Source: Planctomicrobium sp.
Lineage (GTDB): Bacteria > Planctomycetota > Planctomycetia > Planctomycetales > Planctomycetaceae
Reading direction: 5' to 3'
DNA: 16,714 nucleotides
Assembly (NCBI GenBank): GCA_029259835.1
Contig: JAJDEL010000175.1
Coordinates: forward strand, 1 to 16,714
Shown here: positions 1-7,704 of the stretch, piece after piece
Position numbering within the stretch: the stretch's first letter is position 1
Layout: every line of letters starts with the position of its first letter
Translations under genes and position numbers: made by a program
The notes under the pieces: generated by a model
What the model was told of the DNA's origin: nothing
What the model saw: the letters and a program-made list of their open reading frames with translations, nothing else
The model's database searches: none

Positions 1-777
1 TGCTCAACGACAAACGACTTTGGGCATCTCGGTCAAAAACCGTCGCATTCCGAACTTCTCGACTGGTTGGCTCGATCACTTGTCGACGAGAACTGGTCTC
101 TGAAGTCAGTTCATCGAAAGATTCTGCTTTCCTCGACTTACCGCATGTCCAGTCAGGTGAATACCGATTCGCACGTTGTCGAAGTCGATCCCAACAACCT
201 CCTTCTGCACCGTATGAATGTTAAACGACTCGAAGGCGAAGCGATTCGAGATGCAATTTTGACTGTGTCTGGAAGACTCAACACTGAGATGTTCGGCCCC
301 AGTGTGCCGATTCATCTGACCGATTTTCTCGAAGGTCGCGGGCGACCATCTCAATCGGGTCCGATTGACGGAAACGGGCGCCGTAGTATTTATCTCTCTG
401 TTCGCAGAAACTTTCAGGAACCGTTTTTTCAGGCATTCGATTTCCCGACGCCGCATTCATCCATCGGTCGCCGAAACGTTTCCAACGTTCCATCTCAGGC
501 GCTTGCCCTGATGAATAACCCCATGGTCGTTGAGCAATCACAACAATGGGCGAAGCGACTCTTAAAAGAACAACCCCAGACAAGCGTTGAAGAGCGAATT
601 CAAACCCTGTTCCAGCAAGCCTTCTCGCGATCCTCGACTCAACAGGAAACCGAACTCGGCAAGCAGTTCATCAAAGCACAAATTGAAGAACTCGGCGCAA
701 CTGAAAACGACTTACACGTCTGGATCGACTACTGCCACGTATTGCTGAACTCAAAGGAATTCATCTTCGTAAATTAA
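1..777 (+). CDS. DUF1553/PSD1 domain protein, C-terminal part (5' truncated)
   Basis: The reading frame is open from base 1, so the gene begins outside the window; the TTG at 67 lies inside the conserved domain and is not the true start. About 258 residues are visible. The segment NDFG, then PSHSELLDWLA, WSLKSVHRKILLSSTYRMS and the later NVPSQALALMNNP follow the pattern of the DUF1553 (PSD1) domain. In planctomycetes this domain forms the C-terminus of large exported proteins that often start with a cytochrome-c-like domain and DUF1549. These proteins are very abundant in the phylum and their function is not established; they are often encoded beside DUF1501 proteins. The upstream domains cannot be seen here. 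The stop TAA at 775-777 is followed at once by a hairpin and a convergent gene. The family assignment is confident; the biochemical role is unknown. Confidence 0.9.
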   Translation, partial: CSTTNDFGHLGQKPSHSELLDWLARSLVDENWSLKSVHRKILLSSTYRMSSQVNTDSHVVEVDPNNLLLHRMNVKRLEGEAIRDAILTVSGRLNTEMFGPSVPIHLTDFLEGRGRPSQSGPIDGNGRRSIYLSVRRNFQEPFFQAFDFPTPHSSIGRRNVSNVPSQALALMNNPMVVEQSQQWAKRLLKEQPQTSVEERIQTLFQQAFSRSSTQQETELGKQFIKAQIEELGATENDLHVWIDYCHVLLNSKEFIFVN

Positions 778-778
778 G

Positions 779-806
779 CGTCACAGTGCAGACGCGCACT
801 GTGACG
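779..806. terminator. Perfect hairpin between two convergent genes, probable bidirectional terminator
   Basis: An 11-bp perfect inverted repeat (CGTCACAGTGC at 779-789 and its complement at 796-806) encloses a 6-base loop. It starts two bases after the stop of the DUF1553 gene and ends 12 bases before the stop of the minus-strand DUF1080 gene, which suits termination from both sides. There is no long T-run on either strand, so intrinsic termination is inferred from position and stem strength. It lacks the GTAG foot of the REP-like elements elsewhere in the window. Confidence 0.6.
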
Positions 807-818
807 AAGTTCTCTCAC

Positions 819-1532
819 TTAATTCAGAACTCGCAGTTTGATGTCCTTGAATTCGACCCACATAGGTTTGCCGGCGTGGAGTTGCAGCGCGAGGATGCCT
901 TCGGACAAAGCGAGCTTCGGGTGTTCGTCGGTGAAGTCCAGAATGAGCGTCCCATTCATAAAGTGCTGAATGTGGTTTCCTTTGGCGATGATGCGGACGT
1001 CGTTCCATCCGTCCAGATTGAACAGCTTCTCAAAGCCATCAGCGTCGATCAGGTGTTTGATGACTTTTTTGCCGTCTTTGTTCCAGACCGCTTTCTCACC
1101 TGCGAGGCAAATTCGGCCCCGTTTTCCACCTTCGTCGTAGATGAATCCAGAGACGTTCGGGAACTTGTTTTCGTTTCGAATTTCATGCTGATACCCCCGC
1201 ACGACCCATTTGTTGCGAAGCTTGCCTTCGGTGATGTGCCGCGACCGATACTGAATTCCGGAGTTGTTCGTGGCTGTACTACGAAACGTGATCCGCAGTT
1301 CGAAGTCTTTCAGTTTTGCATTCTGGCAAATCAGGAACGTGTTCCCTTTCGCGGCAACCTCGGGGGTTGTTTCTCCGTGAATGACTCCATTTTTGACCGA
1401 CCACAACCGAGGATCTCCATCCCAGCCGCTCAAATCTTTCCCATTAAACAAGGACGTCCATTCCGCATTGTCTTCAGCAAACAGACCAACGCAAAACAAA
1501 GAGGCAAACATCAAGACAGCAAAACGAATCAT
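819..1532 (-). CDS. Secreted DUF1080 protein (3-keto-disaccharide hydrolase-like)
   Basis: A 237-residue protein in the DUF1080 family, a concanavalin/LamG-like beta-sandwich annotated as 3-keto-disaccharide hydrolase and very common in planctomycetes. The conserved opening EWTSLFNGKDLSGW, then WSVKNGVIHGE, FELRITFRS, NSGIQYRSR and the closing GILALQLHAGKPMWVEFKDI are all present. The first ~19 residues (MIRFAVLMFASLFCVGLFA) form a signal peptide with likely cleavage before EDNAEW, so it acts outside the cytoplasm. The open frame extends to 1610, but the signal peptide and a GGAG about seven bases before the ATG at 1532 (a second ATG directly precedes it) favour the short form. It is divergent from the desaturase and convergent with the DUF1553 gene. 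The substrate is not deducible; a role in glycan or glycoside breakdown is inferred from the family. Confidence 0.88.
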   Translation of the reverse strand: MIRFAVLMFASLFCVGLFAEDNAEWTSLFNGKDLSGWDGDPRLWSVKNGVIHGETTPEVAAKGNTFLICQNAKLKDFELRITFRSTATNNSGIQYRSRHITEGKLRNKWVVRGYQHEIRNENKFPNVSGFIYDEGGKRGRICLAGEKAVWNKDGKKVIKHLIDADGFEKLFNLDGWNDVRIIAKGNHIQHFMNGTLILDFTDEHPKLALSEGILALQLHAGKPMWVEFKDIKLRVLN

Positions 1533-1710
1533 CATTTTCTCCGGAAGATAAACAAAAGGTGAGGGCCAGATTATGAACGATCTCTGCACGGAATTCCATG
1601 TGTGAGGCATTCAGCAGGTTATTCACGGAAAATTCCTGGTTAATTCCACTCATACTTTTCGGTCCCATTTGAAGAGTACGACTTTCCAGACGAACGCAGG
1701 GGCGAAGATC

Positions 1711-2698
1711 ATGTTTCGGCCAGAACGAATGACGGCCCAGGAATCCACAAACAGCGTGAAAGGTCAAGTCGTCTGGTCGCCAATCAAGTCGATTTGGTTC
1801 TCGACAATGGCAGTGATCGCTCTTGTTTACGTGACAGGCTACGATTTCCTGGGACGCCACTGCCGTCTGTTTTGTGTTGACCGTCTCGACACTTTGCTTC
1901 GGGCATTCAGTCGGGTTGCATCGATTGTTGATTCACCGCAGCTTCAAATGTCCAGTGTGGTTGGAACAGTGCATGGTCTACGCCGGAGTACTCGTTGGCA
2001 TGGGCGGTCCACGACGCATGGTCTACATGCACGAAATTCGAGACTGGTCGCAGCGGCAACCGGGTTGCCATCCCTTTTACATTCATCAGAGTCATTTTCT
2101 GAAAGATGGATTCTGGAATCTTCACTGTGAATGCCGACTTGAAAACCCGCCTGTATTGAGGCCAGAAGAACGAGTCACCGAGCCGGTGTTTTATCAACTC
2201 CTCGATAAATTCTGGATGGCTGCTCAACTCCCATTGGCTGGGATTCTGTATTTCTTAGGAGGCTGGGCATGGGTGGTCTGGGGCATTTGTGTGCGAGTTG
2301 TGCTTTCACTCACCGGACACTGGCTGGTTGGTTACTTCGCTCACAATCACGGAGAAATGACCTGGCGGGTAAACGGTGCTTCCGTGCAAGGCTACAATGT
2401 GAAAGGACTGGGACTGCTCACCATGGGTGAATCCTGGCACAATAACCATCATGCTTTTCCAGAGTCCGCAAAACTCGGCCTCGAAGAAGGTCAGCACGAT
2501 CCTGGTTGGTGGCTGCTGGTCATGCTGAAGAAATTCGGCCTTGTCACCGACCTGAAACTACCACATGATCTTCCTGCGCGACCGGAGTTAGAGCGAGTGA
2601 ACGAGCAGCATGGAGAACTCAGTCTTTCCTGTTTCTCTCCGTGTCTTGGTGAAAATCAAACCCAAGCAGCTGAATTGAAATGCCCAAAACTGTTTTGA
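1711..2698 (+). pseudogene. Membrane fatty-acid (acyl-CoA type) desaturase, interrupted by one frameshift
   Basis: Two overlapping frames together give one desaturase of about 330 residues. The N-terminal part (ATG at 1711, preceded by AGGGG; ATG at 1729 also possible) reads WSPIKSIWFSTMAVIALVY up to about base 1848. The homologous continuation WDATAVCFVLTVSTLCFGHS lies in the next frame from about 1850. The second frame then carries the histidine boxes: GHSVGLH, MHEIRDWSQRQPGCH, FAHNHG and GESWHNNHHAFP, with hydrophobic stretches between. Such di-iron membrane enzymes introduce a double bond into an acyl chain. A stop at 1832-1834 in the second frame confines the shift to about 1835-1850. 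One surplus base in GATTTCCTGGG, or two missing bases, would explain it. A sequencing error, a recent mutation or reinitiation at the GTG at 1874 are all possible; the long intact C-terminal frame suggests a recent event or an error. The 3' end overlaps the next gene by 19 bases. Confidence 0.8.
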
Positions 2699-3903
2699 TT
2701 GTCGGAACGTTCGATTCCAAAGGTGCGGAATATGACTTCTTGCGAGAGTGTCTGCTTCGCCAAGGACAAAATGTTATTGCAATGAACGTTGGAATCAATG
2801 GTTCAACGGATCTCTTTCCTGTCGATGTCGAAGCAGATGAAGTTGCCACTTCCGGCGGTGAGCCACTACTCTCCCTGCGAGAAAATCAGGACCGAGGCCA
2901 TGCTATCGCAGTCATGAGCCGAGGAGTTGGCACAGTTGTCAGCAAACATTTTGCGGAAGGAAAATTTCACGGCATTATCGGCATGGGCGGGTCAGGCGGG
3001 ACAGGGATTGTCACAGCGGCGATGCGCGCATTGCCGTTTGGTATTCCGAAACTTTGTGTTTCGACTCTCGCTTCAGGAGACGTTTCCCCGTTCGTTGCGG
3101 AGAAGGACATCGTCATGATGCCTTCGATTACGGATGTTTCTGGTGTGAATCGAATTTCCCGCACGGTCCTCTCACAGGCGGCAGGTGCGATTTGCGGAAT
3201 GGTGAACATAGTCGTTCCTGATGCGAATAATGAGCGATCGCTCATTGCTGCCAGCATGTTTGGAAACACGACGAAGTGCGTCGACGAGTGTCGGCGGCTA
3301 CTAGACGGACAGGGGTACGAAACGCTCGTCTTCCATGCCACTGGTTCAGGCGGTCGTGTACTGGAATCGCTTGCGAACGAGCGGCTTGTCGATGCCGTGC
3401 TGGATATCACGACGACGGAATGGGCTGATGAACTTTGCGGAGGCATCTTAACCGCCGGACCAGATCGACTCTCCGCTCCTGGCAGGCGAGGGATTCCACA
3501 TCTGATCGTTCCAGGCTGCATCGATATGTGCAATTTCGGTGCAATGGAAACGGTCCCTCAAAAATACAAGGACGCCGGACGGCTGTTCTATGAATGGACT
3601 CCTGAGATCACATTGATGCGGACCAACGTCGAAGAGAATCGGCAACTGGGAGAAATTTTTGCAAAGAAAGCGAACGCCGCGACCGGTCCGGTTGCGTTTC
3701 TAATCCCTCTGCGCGGAGTGTCGATGCTGGATGGTGACGGTGAACGATTCTGCGACCGCGAAGCCGATCAGGCATTCCTAGAGAGCCTCAAAGAAAATCT
3801 TGAACCTGACGTTCCAGTGATCGAAATTGATGCGAATATAAACGATGCTCAATTTGCAGATAGCGCGGTCGGAACATTGCTGCAACTGTTGGCTGTGAAG
3901 TAA
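2680..3903 (+). CDS. Tm-1-like ATP-binding / UPF0261 family protein
   Basis: A full-length 407-residue protein of the UPF0261 (Tm-1-like ATP-binding) family. The N-terminus KTVLIVGTFDSKGAEYDFLRE is the family signature. It is followed by the glycine-rich GMGGSGGTG (residues ~101-109), CVSTLASGDVSPFV (~126-139), PSITDVSGVNRISR (~148-161), and in the second half HATGSGGRVLE and a segment from GGILTAGPDR to PGCIDMCNFG. In plants the N-terminal domain of Tm-1 binds ATP and inhibits tobamovirus replication; the bacterial proteins have no established reaction. They are often found next to, or fused with, a phosphoenolpyruvate hydrolase-like TIM barrel, which is not seen here. The ATG at 2680 lies inside the end of the desaturase gene (19-base overlap) with no clear Shine-Dalgarno, which suggests translational coupling. 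No membrane segment or signal peptide is visible, so it is probably cytoplasmic. Confidence 0.9.
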   Translation: MPKTVLIVGTFDSKGAEYDFLRECLLRQGQNVIAMNVGINGSTDLFPVDVEADEVATSGGEPLLSLRENQDRGHAIAVMSRGVGTVVSKHFAEGKFHGIIGMGGSGGTGIVTAAMRALPFGIPKLCVSTLASGDVSPFVAEKDIVMMPSITDVSGVNRISRTVLSQAAGAICGMVNIVVPDANNERSLIAASMFGNTTKCVDECRRLLDGQGYETLVFHATGSGGRVLESLANERLVDAVLDITTTEWADELCGGILTAGPDRLSAPGRRGIPHLIVPGCIDMCNFGAMETVPQKYKDAGRLFYEWTPEITLMRTNVEENRQLGEIFAKKANAATGPVAFLIPLRGVSMLDGDGERFCDREADQAFLESLKENLEPDVPVIEIDANINDAQFADSAVGTLLQLLAVK

Positions 3904-3921
3904 AAACGTCGTTTGAGTGAT

Positions 3922-3985
3922 GTAGGGTCCGCCCTGCGGACCATTAAAAACAGAGCCAATCTTCGGTCCGCAAAGCGGACCCTAC
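3922..3985. repeat. REP/BIME-like element: two inverted GTAG-footed hairpins
   Basis: The element reads GTAG (3922-3925), a 7-bp stem GGTCCGC/GCGGACC with loop CCT (3926-3942), a 22-base spacer, the same stem with loop AAA (3965-3981), then CTAC (3982-3985). The two 21-base arms are reverse complements with two mismatches, both in the loop. This gives two small hairpins that could also fold into one large one. A GTAG tetranucleotide at the 5' foot of a palindrome is the known signature of bacterial REP sequences, and inverted pairs are called BIMEs. It sits in the gap between the UPF0261 gene and cmk, and may also act as a terminator for the former. Confidence 0.75.
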
Positions 3986-4095
3986 GCCGCTGAGAGCTTG
4001 TCAATCTTCAATACCTTCACTTGGCTCCTTCCGGACAATCGCATAGGCTCCGTGCCTCCGCAATGAATAGTCACTTGAAGGATCTCACGTCGTTT

Positions 4096-4737
4096 ATGAT
4101 AGTCACGATTGATGGACCGGCTGGAACCGGAAAGAGCACTGTTGCGAAAAACCTTGCGGAGGCACTGGGATTCGAATACCTCGACACAGGCGCGATGTAT
4201 CGCATGATCGCCTTGCAAGCAGCTGCCGAGAATGTTGATCTGAAAGACTCGAACGCCATCGCTCAATTAGCAGCTCGGACTCAAATCGACTTTCAAAACG
4301 GGAAGGCCATACTGAATGACAACGACGTCTCCGGTCAACTTTCTGATTTCGGCTTGTCTGCATCAATCGTTGCGCAAAATGCGGAGGTTCGCGATGTGCT
4401 GGTTCAGCGACAGCGAGAGCTTGCCGAAAATCGAGACATCGTTTGTGAAGGACGCGATCAGGGGACCGTTGTCTTTCCGAAAGCGGAGTGCAAATTCTTC
4501 CTCACCGCCAGCGCAGAAATCCGAGCGGAACGGCGGTTGAATGAATTACTCAAAGATGGAAAAGAGGTCACCTATCAGCAATTGCTCGACGAGCAAAATG
4601 AACGAGACCAACGCGACGAAAATCGCGAAGTCGCTCCACTCAAACCAGCAGTCGACGCAGAGATCATCGACACTACGACCCTTAGCATCGAAGAGGTTGT
4701 CGCAGCTTTAGAGGAGTTGGTGCGAAGATCCCAATAA
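4096..4737 (+). CDS. cmk: Cytidylate kinase
   Basis: A 213-residue P-loop nucleoside monophosphate kinase that phosphorylates CMP and dCMP with ATP, a step in pyrimidine nucleotide salvage in the cytoplasm. The P-loop GPAGTGKST comes directly after the first strand (MIVTID). DTGAMYR, the EGRDQGTVVFP segment, the lid region with RDQRDENR and the C-terminal AEIIDTT complete the Cmk pattern. The ATG at 4096 was chosen because it places the P-loop at residues ~7-15, as in other Cmk proteins. The frame is open upstream to 4021 but gives an unrelated 25-residue leader; the inner ATG at 4063 has no Shine-Dalgarno. A GAAGGA at 4076-4081 is rather far (14 bases) from 4096. The gene stands alone, converging on the membrane sulfatase. 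Confidence 0.95.
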   Translation: MIVTIDGPAGTGKSTVAKNLAEALGFEYLDTGAMYRMIALQAAAENVDLKDSNAIAQLAARTQIDFQNGKAILNDNDVSGQLSDFGLSASIVAQNAEVRDVLVQRQRELAENRDIVCEGRDQGTVVFPKAECKFFLTASAEIRAERRLNELLKDGKEVTYQQLLDEQNERDQRDENREVAPLKPAVDAEIIDTTTLSIEEVVAALEELVRRSQ

Positions 4738-4752
4738 AACCCTGAAGCAAAC

Positions 4753-4774
4753 GCTGGGACGAGTCCCAGCCTAC
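4753..4774 (-). repeat. Single REP-like palindrome with GTAG foot
   Basis: Read on the minus strand, this is GTAG (4771-4774) followed by an 8-bp perfect stem GCTGGGAC/GTCCCAGC with a two-base loop. It lies in the 52-base gap between the convergent stops of cmk and the membrane sulfatase. Foot and hairpin match the REP layout, as in the elements at 3922-3985 and 10916-10963, but the stem sequence differs. It may double as a terminator, although no T-run follows on either strand. Confidence 0.65.
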
Positions 4775-4789
4775 CAGTCGTTGTTTCCC

Positions 4790-6898
4790 CTATTTCGCCA
4801 TCTTCTCGCCCTCCCAATCCGGTTGCGGTGGGGGATAGAAACGGGAATAATAGGCAGGGTAGTGGTAATAGGAGAGTTGACTCTCTCGCCAATTTTTTAG
4901 CTTCTCAAGCAAAGCGTTTGTTAACTCCGGGTGAAGATCACTCACATCGTTTGATTCTCCAGGGTCACTTTTCAAATCATACAAGGTGACAGTTTGTAAG
5001 TGGCGGTCCATCATCAGTTTCCAACGCCCTCCTAGCAAAACGGCTTCCGCCTGATTCGTCGCGTTGTTCACATGAAAAAACAATAATCGATCATCAGCAA
5101 TCAATCGATCTTTCGCAAGAACATCTCTTCCTTGAAAATTCGGGTGTGAATTCCAGTTGAGCATTCCAAGTAACGTCGGGACAAGGTCAACATGCTCGAC
5201 CGGATAGTCCTCCACCGCTGGCTCAAGATAGTTCGGAGCATGGATCACCGTCGCGACATGAATCATCGGCTGCACCGGTTCCTGAGCGTGCCCGCAGTAG
5301 CCGTTTTCTTGAAATGCTTCACCATTTTCACCCAGCACGATGAGAATCACATCGTCCAGAACTCCTAACTTTTTGAGTGTTTCGACCATGCGTCCAACTT
5401 GGAAATCACAGTGATGAATGCCGTTGTAGTAGGCGTTGCGAACCTTGTCTGTTCTCTTCTTGGGGTACTGCATAAAGGAGACGTCAGCGTCGAGCTCACA
5501 TGGTTGGAATGGCCGTTCGGCATCGCCAGGAACTTCGTAGGGAAAGTGTGAGGATTGAAAGTTCATACTCAGGAAAAATCGCTGATCTGACTTCACTTGT
5601 TGCGTGACCCAATCAACTGCGCGGTCCATCGTCTGCTGGTCTTCCAACTTTCCAGCAGAGAGAGAACCGATCTTTAATTCGTGCGCGAATCCAGGATCGC
5701 GTACAACAGTTGTCGTTGCCTCACCGCTTCTCCCTGCGTCATAGAAGAGATCAAGATTCGGGGTGTTAAGGAATTGATCCATATTCCCCCACGCTTCATT
5801 TTGCGAAGAAATAATTGCGGTCTCATAACCTGCAGTTTTGAAGACATCAAACGCGAGCGTTTTCGGCCAGGGATCTGCTGTGCTGTAGTAGTGGTGTTCA
5901 CGGGTTCGCAACGGATAAAGTGAAGAAACGATGCAGACATCCGCATAGTCGGAATGCGTGCTTTGCGCGTATGCATTCGTAAATTGAACGCCTCCGCCGG
6001 CTAGGCGATTGATATTCGGCAGGACTTCTATTCCCTGATGAGTTAAGTGTATGGTATCTGCACGCAATGCCTCGACCGCCAAAATAATGACTGAGGCGCG
6101 TTTACTGTTTGGAGTTGGTGGTACCCACTTGACAGTGAGTGGAGTGAGCCTGGCTGTCTCCAGTTTTGGAGAAATTGGCTCCATGAGAAATTGATCTGTC
6201 GCAGAGAACGCCAACGTCGCGACCGGATGCATGCGTGTCTTGATGACATGATATTTTGTTGCCCGTCGATGAAGACTCTGGTCCGTCGCAATGTTCCAGG
6301 CAGGCAGCAATAAAAGAATCGTGCAAACTTGCCAGACCGTTCGCCAGTAAAAGGCGTGCCTGGAGGTGAGAGTCTGTTCGTCGCTTTTTCTCGTAAGAAA
6401 TAGGATGACCGCAGGACTGAACACGAGGAAGGCGGTCACCAGTAATCCGGCCATAGCAAGTGCGATTCGTTCAGCGACAGCCAGATCGTTCCAAATCGAA
6501 AGCGGTGGATTGATCAATAGAAATCGAAACGCTTCCAAGTTAGCAAACTGCCCAACCTGAAAGTAAAGCCCCCAGCTTCCAAGATAGACAAGCAGTGCCA
6601 GACTGCTGGTGAGACCGACAACAATGCAAGTGAGCGTGTACATCACACGCGAGTGTTGACGACTTCGCTCGATAAAAATCCCAGCCCAATAGATTCCCCA
6701 ACCCAACGTCAACCAAAACCAAACCTGCCAGAAGATCACGAACCAGCGGACCGGCCAATCTTCCTGAAACGGTTGTGATGGCGAAATCAACAGCCCAGAA
6801 AATTCCGCAACAACCAGAACTATGCAAAACAGAGCGAGTCGAACGTTTGGGAAGGCAAACAACGTCAGCTTTCTCAAGTTTTCAATGAGAGCCTGCAT
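4790..6898 (-). CDS. Polytopic membrane sulfatase-superfamily protein (LtaS/alkaline-phosphatase-like)
   Basis: A 702-residue protein with five predicted membrane segments (about residues 20-38, 52-76, 86-110, 142-170, 186-203) followed by a large extracytoplasmic sulfatase-fold domain. This is the architecture of LtaS-type phosphoglycerol or phosphoethanolamine transferases. In the catalytic domain, AVEALRADT (metal-ligand Glu ~276) and AQSTHSDYAD (~311-320, with Thr314 as likely nucleophile by analogy with LtaS) are visible. There is no C-x-P/A-S-R formylglycine motif, so it is probably not a classic sulfatase. The usual DHGE metal motif reads GENGE (~523-527), with Asp replaced by Glu and His by Asn. 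Later YPVEHVDLVPTLLGML and WKLMMD resemble sulfatase C-termini. The ATG at 6898 was chosen over the TTG at 6946, which has no ribosome site. Substrate unknown; modification of a surface glycan or lipid is an inference. The 185 bases upstream hold no gene. Confidence 0.85.
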   Translation of the reverse strand: MQALIENLRKLTLFAFPNVRLALFCIVLVVAEFSGLLISPSQPFQEDWPVRWFVIFWQVWFWLTLGWGIYWAGIFIERSRQHSRVMYTLTCIVVGLTSSLALLVYLGSWGLYFQVGQFANLEAFRFLLINPPLSIWNDLAVAERIALAMAGLLVTAFLVFSPAVILFLTRKSDEQTLTSRHAFYWRTVWQVCTILLLLPAWNIATDQSLHRRATKYHVIKTRMHPVATLAFSATDQFLMEPISPKLETARLTPLTVKWVPPTPNSKRASVIILAVEALRADTIHLTHQGIEVLPNINRLAGGGVQFTNAYAQSTHSDYADVCIVSSLYPLRTREHHYYSTADPWPKTLAFDVFKTAGYETAIISSQNEAWGNMDQFLNTPNLDLFYDAGRSGEATTTVVRDPGFAHELKIGSLSAGKLEDQQTMDRAVDWVTQQVKSDQRFFLSMNFQSSHFPYEVPGDAERPFQPCELDADVSFMQYPKKRTDKVRNAYYNGIHHCDFQVGRMVETLKKLGVLDDVILIVLGENGEAFQENGYCGHAQEPVQPMIHVATVIHAPNYLEPAVEDYPVEHVDLVPTLLGMLNWNSHPNFQGRDVLAKDRLIADDRLLFFHVNNATNQAEAVLLGGRWKLMMDRHLQTVTLYDLKSDPGESNDVSDLHPELTNALLEKLKNWRESQLSYYHYPAYYSRFYPPPQPDWEGEKMAK

Positions 6899-7083
6899 AT
6901 CTCGTTGTTGCGATACGGGTTGAATTGATGAGAGCTTAACGAACAATTGTTGCTTTTAAGAAACATAGCTTGGTCGCGATAAACTGTCCCAACCACAAGA
7001 TTCCTTGAGACACCTTTCCAGAAGAAGGAGTTCAGTCCTGCCGGTTATATCGAACAACATCGGCACTGAAGGCCTGAAAAATG

Positions 7084-7704
7084 TTATTGCGTGCTGATCG
7101 ATTCAATCATTTTCACAACTTGTTCTTCATCCCAATGCTCTTCATCTTCGAGGAACATGAGCATTGTCGTTCCGTTACGGCTGGGAAACACGCCGGTCAC
7201 CTGTCGAACTTGTTGATCCGTGCCAGAGCGAGTCCCGGTCTTAAATTGAAACTCAACTTCTTCACCGTCAATCATAAAGCTGCGAGGTTCAGTTTCAGTG
7301 ACATTGATGTCTTGTGATTGACCTTGCTGCTGTGCATCCAACTGATTTTCAAATGACATTTCCATTTGATCCTCGGGAACGTTTCCTGGCAGTTTCATCT
7401 GCATCATAATAAGAGCATCGTCTGCTCCGGATGCACGAGAATAGACGACGATGTTCATGTTGAAGCCCATCACTTTGGACGTCACTCCACTTTTCGGTTT
7501 GTATTCCGCTGGTATCTCGATGCTCGCAATCAGCTTTTGCATTTCTTGAATTTCGGCAGGGTTCGCTGTCATGTTGACCGCCTGACGAAAGAAATAAAAA
7601 CCGCCACCACAACACGCAACGACACACAATCCTGAGCAGATGAGGAAAGCAATCAATATCTTGATACCTGTACTCATTCCGGTTTTTGGTTCGCCATTTG
7701 ACAT
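7084..7704 (-). CDS. Small membrane-anchored protein of unknown function
   Basis: I do not recognise this 206-residue protein. It starts with a short polar tail (MSNGEPKTGMSTG), then one hydrophobic segment at about residues 14-39 containing ACCGGGFYFF, then a soluble region of mixed strand and helix character ending in an acidic EDEEHWDEEQ and MIESIS. The single segment looks like a signal anchor with the C-terminal ~165 residues outside the membrane. VVAC at 28-31 could be read as a lipobox, but the hydrophobic stretch continues past it. The ATG at 7704 has GGAG eight bases upstream; the open frame continues to 8070 but would run antisense into the next gene. It reads away from the SGSH-like sulfatase across a 207-base gap. 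Short TM-plus-CCGGG proteins are common in planctomycetes, but no function can be assigned. Confidence 0.8.
   Translation of the reverse strand: MSNGEPKTGMSTGIKILIAFLICSGLCVVACCGGGFYFFRQAVNMTANPAEIQEMQKLIASIEIPAEYKPKSGVTSKVMGFNMNIVVYSRASGADDALIMMQMKLPGNVPEDQMEMSFENQLDAQQQGQSQDINVTETEPRSFMIDGEEVEFQFKTGTRSGTDQQVRQVTGVFPSRNGTTMLMFLEDEEHWDEEQVVKMIESISTQ

Noticed and set aside
786..1562. A 258-codon open frame on the plus strand, antisense to the DUF1080 gene
   Set aside because: The minus-strand frame has a signal peptide and a full conserved domain; the plus-strand translation resembles no protein and is a codon-bias shadow.
1856..2130. Continuation of the first desaturase frame past the shift
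   Set aside because: The residues after about base 1850 in this frame (RLFCVDRLDTLL onward) have no desaturase features, while the other frame does; it is out-of-frame read-through.
4021..4095. Longer cmk start giving 25 extra residues
   Set aside because: The extra residues do not match Cmk N-termini, and the P-loop should lie within the first ~15 residues.
6899..7083. Possible small RNA or tRNA between the membrane sulfatase and the small membrane protein
   Set aside because: No cloverleaf, TPsiC-like box or strong hairpin was found; only short chance complementarities.
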